Shown here: positions 62,159 to 64,000 of the stretch, one piece after another
Layout of the letters: each line of letters starts with the position of its first letter
How positions within the stretch are numbered: the stretch's first letter is position 1
NCBI GenBank assembly: GCA_963786765.1
Contig: CAWBAJ010000033.1
Coordinates: 1-64,000, forward strand
DNA length: 64,000 nucleotides
Reading direction: 5' to 3'
Origin: DATKNA01 sp963786765
GTDB taxonomy: Bacteria; Actinomycetota; Actinomycetes; Actinomycetales; Kineosporiaceae
Translations under genes and position numbers: made by a program
Notes under the pieces: generated by a model
Databases searched by the model: none
Told to the model about the DNA's origin: nothing
What the model saw: only the letters and a program-made list of their open reading frames with translations

Positions 62159-62410
62159 TCAGGCGCCTTCCTGCACCTGGAAGATCTTGTCCGCGACGAG
62201 CCCGTGCGCCTCGCGGTGCACCGTGTTCGCCGCCTCGGCGTTCGGCGCCTCGACCAGGCAGAAGATCTGGCCCTTGTCCTCGTCGACCCAGTAGCGCAGG
62301 TAGTTGACGTCGTGGGCGCCCTGGGTGGCGAGGTCGGCCTGGTGCGCCTTGGCGACGTCCTCCATCGTGACGCCGTCGCCGACGTTGTGGACGTCCATGA
62401 AGAGCGGCAT
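62159..62410 (-). CDS. DUF4242-domain small protein
   Basis: 83 residues. MPLFMDVHNVGDGVTMEDVA opens the protein, then KAHQADLATQGAHDVNYLRY, WVDEDKGQIFCLVEAPNAEA and ANTVHREAHGLVADKIFQVQ. This is the DUF4242 ferredoxin-like fold, of which a Streptomyces member (SCO4226) is described as nickel-binding; the His residues at the front (MDVH) and in the REAHG segment are candidates. ATG 62410 is preferred because AAGGAG lies 6 nt upstream; an in-frame start 30 nt earlier has no site. Confidence 0.8.
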   Translation of the reverse strand: MPLFMDVHNVGDGVTMEDVAKAHQADLATQGAHDVNYLRYWVDEDKGQIFCLVEAPNAEAANTVHREAHGLVADKIFQVQEGA

Positions 62411-62536
62411 GTAGTGCTCCTTGATCTGGGGGCCGGCCACGCCGGTCCTCCGCTGGGATAACTGACCCCTCAGGTGTACGGCCGGCGCGCGCTCCTCGGG
62501 ATCGGCATCAGCTACCCATCTCCCCCTGGGCAGTAC

Positions 62537-64000
62537 CTACGTTCGCGACGGCCCTACGTTCCCGATGGCCGAGCGGGCAGCCTCCCGGCGCGATCCCACC
62601 CCCAGCTTCCCGAGGATCGCTGCGACGTGATGTTCGACCGTGCGGCGTGACAGGACCAGACGTTCGGCGATCTCCGCATCGGACAGGCCCTCGCGGAGCA
62701 GGTCGAGCACCTCCGCCTGCCGATTGGTCAGCCCGGCGGGGTGGGCGCGGGTGGCGGGGCGCGGCCCCCGCGGCTGCGGCAGGCCGAGTGAGCGCAAGGC
62801 TGCACGCGAGCGCGCTGCCGCCGCGTGCGCACCGAGCTCCTCGAACCGCTCGATGGACTGCCCGACAAGGGCTCCGTCGCCGCTGCGCGCCAGCGCCAGA
62901 GCTGCCTCGAAGGGGCAGCCGAGCTGGTCCCACGCCTGCGCGGCCTCGGCCCAGCGACCGGCACACTGGAGGGCGTACGGCGGGGCCAGCACGAACTCAC
63001 CCCGCGGCGTGCCCGGCGGCAGCCACGCTGCGACCTGTCCGAGGTTCCACGCCGACTCGCCCGGCGACGCCAGCCGCCACACGCCCAGCGCGAAGGCGTG
63101 CACCCGGGCGAGATCCCCGCTCGCCCAGGCCGCCTCCCCCATCGCCGCCACGACGGGTCCTATCCGCTGCAGCTCGCGGGCGGTCTCCGCCAGCTCGACC
63201 GCGCGGTCGAGCAGCCTGCCCCATCCGTCGCTGCCGGTGCGGACCAGCACACGCGCGGCGACCGTCAGAGGCGTCACCAGGCTGATCGGCGCGATCCGGG
63301 GGCGCCGCACGAGCGCCTCCGCGACCCGGCGTGCCGCCGCGAAGTCGCCCCTGTCCAAGTGCAGCTGCGCCTGCCAGCCTTCGAGGTAGAGCGCCCACGC
63401 GTCGAGGTCGTGGTCGTGGCAGTACTCGATCCCCTCGGTGAGATAGCGCTGCGCCCGCGCGGCGTCGTGCTGCACCACCGAGCCGGAGCCGAGGTTGCAG
63501 TAGGCCCGCGCGGCGTGCTCGAGCAGACCGTCGGTCAGCGCGCGCTCCAGGCTGGCCTCGATCATCCGCCGGCCCTCGTCGCGGTTCCCCACGCTGAACT
63601 CCGTCGTGCCCAGATTGTTCAGCGCGTGCACGGAGACTGCGTTCGCCTGCTCGCTCTGCGGCAGCCGCGACAGCACCTCGAAGCAGCGCGCGCTCCACGT
63701 CCGGGTGCCGGCGAGGTCGCCGCGCAGCATGCACAGCTGAGCCCGGTTGCTGTACGCCATGGCGAGCTCCGTGCACTCCGTGCCGCTCAACGCCTCGACG
63801 GCGAGCGCGGCGTGGCGCTCGGCCTGCTCGCTGCGGCCCTCCCACCAGTGCAGCCGTGACATCCAGCGGTGCACGTCCCCCATCCCGGCCATGTCCCCCT
63901 GCACGGTCCGGATGCGCAGCTCCTCCTCGCGGGCCGCCAGCGCCTCGGTGGACAGATCGGTCAGGTAGCACTCATAGGCGAGCCGGGCGAGCAGGTCGGC
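62537..64000 (-). CDS. LuxR-family regulator with TPR region, 5' end beyond the window
   Basis: The frame is open to the window edge, so at least 487 residues are present and the N-terminus is missing. The visible part is mostly helical repeats (LHWWEGRSEQAERHAALAVE, ARAYCNLGSGSVVQHDAARA, LEGWQAQLHLDRGDFAAARR), like the TPR region of MalT/LAL regulators. The C-terminal LuxR helix-turn-helix reads LTNRQAEVLDLLREGLSDAE and IAERLVLSRRTVEHHVAAIL. An ATPase domain would be expected upstream. Targets are not known. Confidence 0.85.
   Translation of the reverse strand, partial: ADLLARLAYECYLTDLSTEALAAREEELRIRTVQGDMAGMGDVHRWMSRLHWWEGRSEQAERHAALAVEALSGTECTELAMAYSNRAQLCMLRGDLAGTRTWSARCFEVLSRLPQSEQANAVSVHALNNLGTTEFSVGNRDEGRRMIEASLERALTDGLLEHAARAYCNLGSGSVVQHDAARAQRYLTEGIEYCHDHDLDAWALYLEGWQAQLHLDRGDFAAARRVAEALVRRPRIAPISLVTPLTVAARVLVRTGSDGWGRLLDRAVELAETARELQRIGPVVAAMGEAAWASGDLARVHAFALGVWRLASPGESAWNLGQVAAWLPPGTPRGEFVLAPPYALQCAGRWAEAAQAWDQLGCPFEAALALARSGDGALVGQSIERFEELGAHAAAARSRAALRSLGLPQPRGPRPATRAHPAGLTNRQAEVLDLLREGLSDAEIAERLVLSRRTVEHHVAAILGKLGVGSRREAARSAIGNVGPSRT

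Overview
The window is 64 kb of very GC-rich DNA with short intergenic gaps, many GTG starts and start/stop overlaps of the ATGA or GTGA type. Gene content points to an actinomycete, probably Pseudonocardiales (inference). The evidence is a protein O-mannosyltransferase beside rsmI, a lysX-type fusion of a lysyl-transferase with a lysyl-tRNA synthetase, F420-type LLM oxidoreductases, an AfsR/SARP regulator, a 13E12-type DUF222-HNH protein, and the order purE-purK-gtrA-PH protein-birA-accD5-accE5 followed by maf and accA3, which resembles the Mycobacterium tuberculosis Rv3275c-Rv3285 region.

Layout. 0-5.4 kb: rsmI divergent from pmt, a winged-helix protein and an aldehyde dehydrogenase. 5.4-12 kb: a translationally coupled operon of a 1202-residue SARP/AAA/TPR regulator and two berberine-bridge-type flavin oxidases. 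12-19.5 kb: an AbiEi/DUF559-like protein, a secreted DD-carboxypeptidase, ornithine aminotransferase, an F420/NADP reductase-like protein, two LLM oxidoreductases and an acyl-CoA dehydrogenase. 19.6-24.3 kb: UDP-glucose dehydrogenase, UDP-glucose epimerase, a CoA-binding protein and an LCP cell-wall ligase. 24.3-34.5 kb: purE, a decayed padR-HAAS pair, purK, gtrA, a membrane protein, enoyl-CoA hydratase, adenylate cyclase, PH protein, birA and acyl-CoA carboxylase beta and epsilon. 34.8-36.4 kb: an ECF42-like sigma factor with its DGPF/YCII partner. 36.5-46.8 kb: lysX, fdhD, a DUF885 peptidase-like gene, maf, a GGDEF-EAL protein and a YncE-like lipoprotein, almost all broken by frameshifts. 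47-50.3 kb: a leucine-catabolism-type cluster (carboxylase beta, acyl-CoA dehydrogenase, divergent MerR/LiuR regulator). 50.4-64 kb: DUF222-HNH, efeB and efeO with an upstream iron box, a 1.3-kilo-residue FN3 secreted protein, thioredoxin, cupin, accA3, a DUF4242 protein and a LuxR regulator cut by the window edge.

Three window-wide signals stand out. First, short tandem arrays, most with a 15-bp period and nearly all with a period divisible by three, recur at gene ends and in linkers; three of them duplicate the natural stop codon of the gene. Second, at least ten genes carry a TAnnnT hexamer 6-8 nt before the start codon, the layout of leaderless actinobacterial transcripts. Third, at least seventeen genes need indels to read correctly, clustered at 36.5-46.8 and 52.9-55 kb. 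Intact codon sense on both sides of each break suggests sequencing or assembly error rather than decay. The carboxylase subunits (accD5/accE5, the second accD, accA3), BirA, acyl-CoA dehydrogenases and enoyl-CoA hydratase together describe acyl-CoA and branched-chain amino-acid metabolism.
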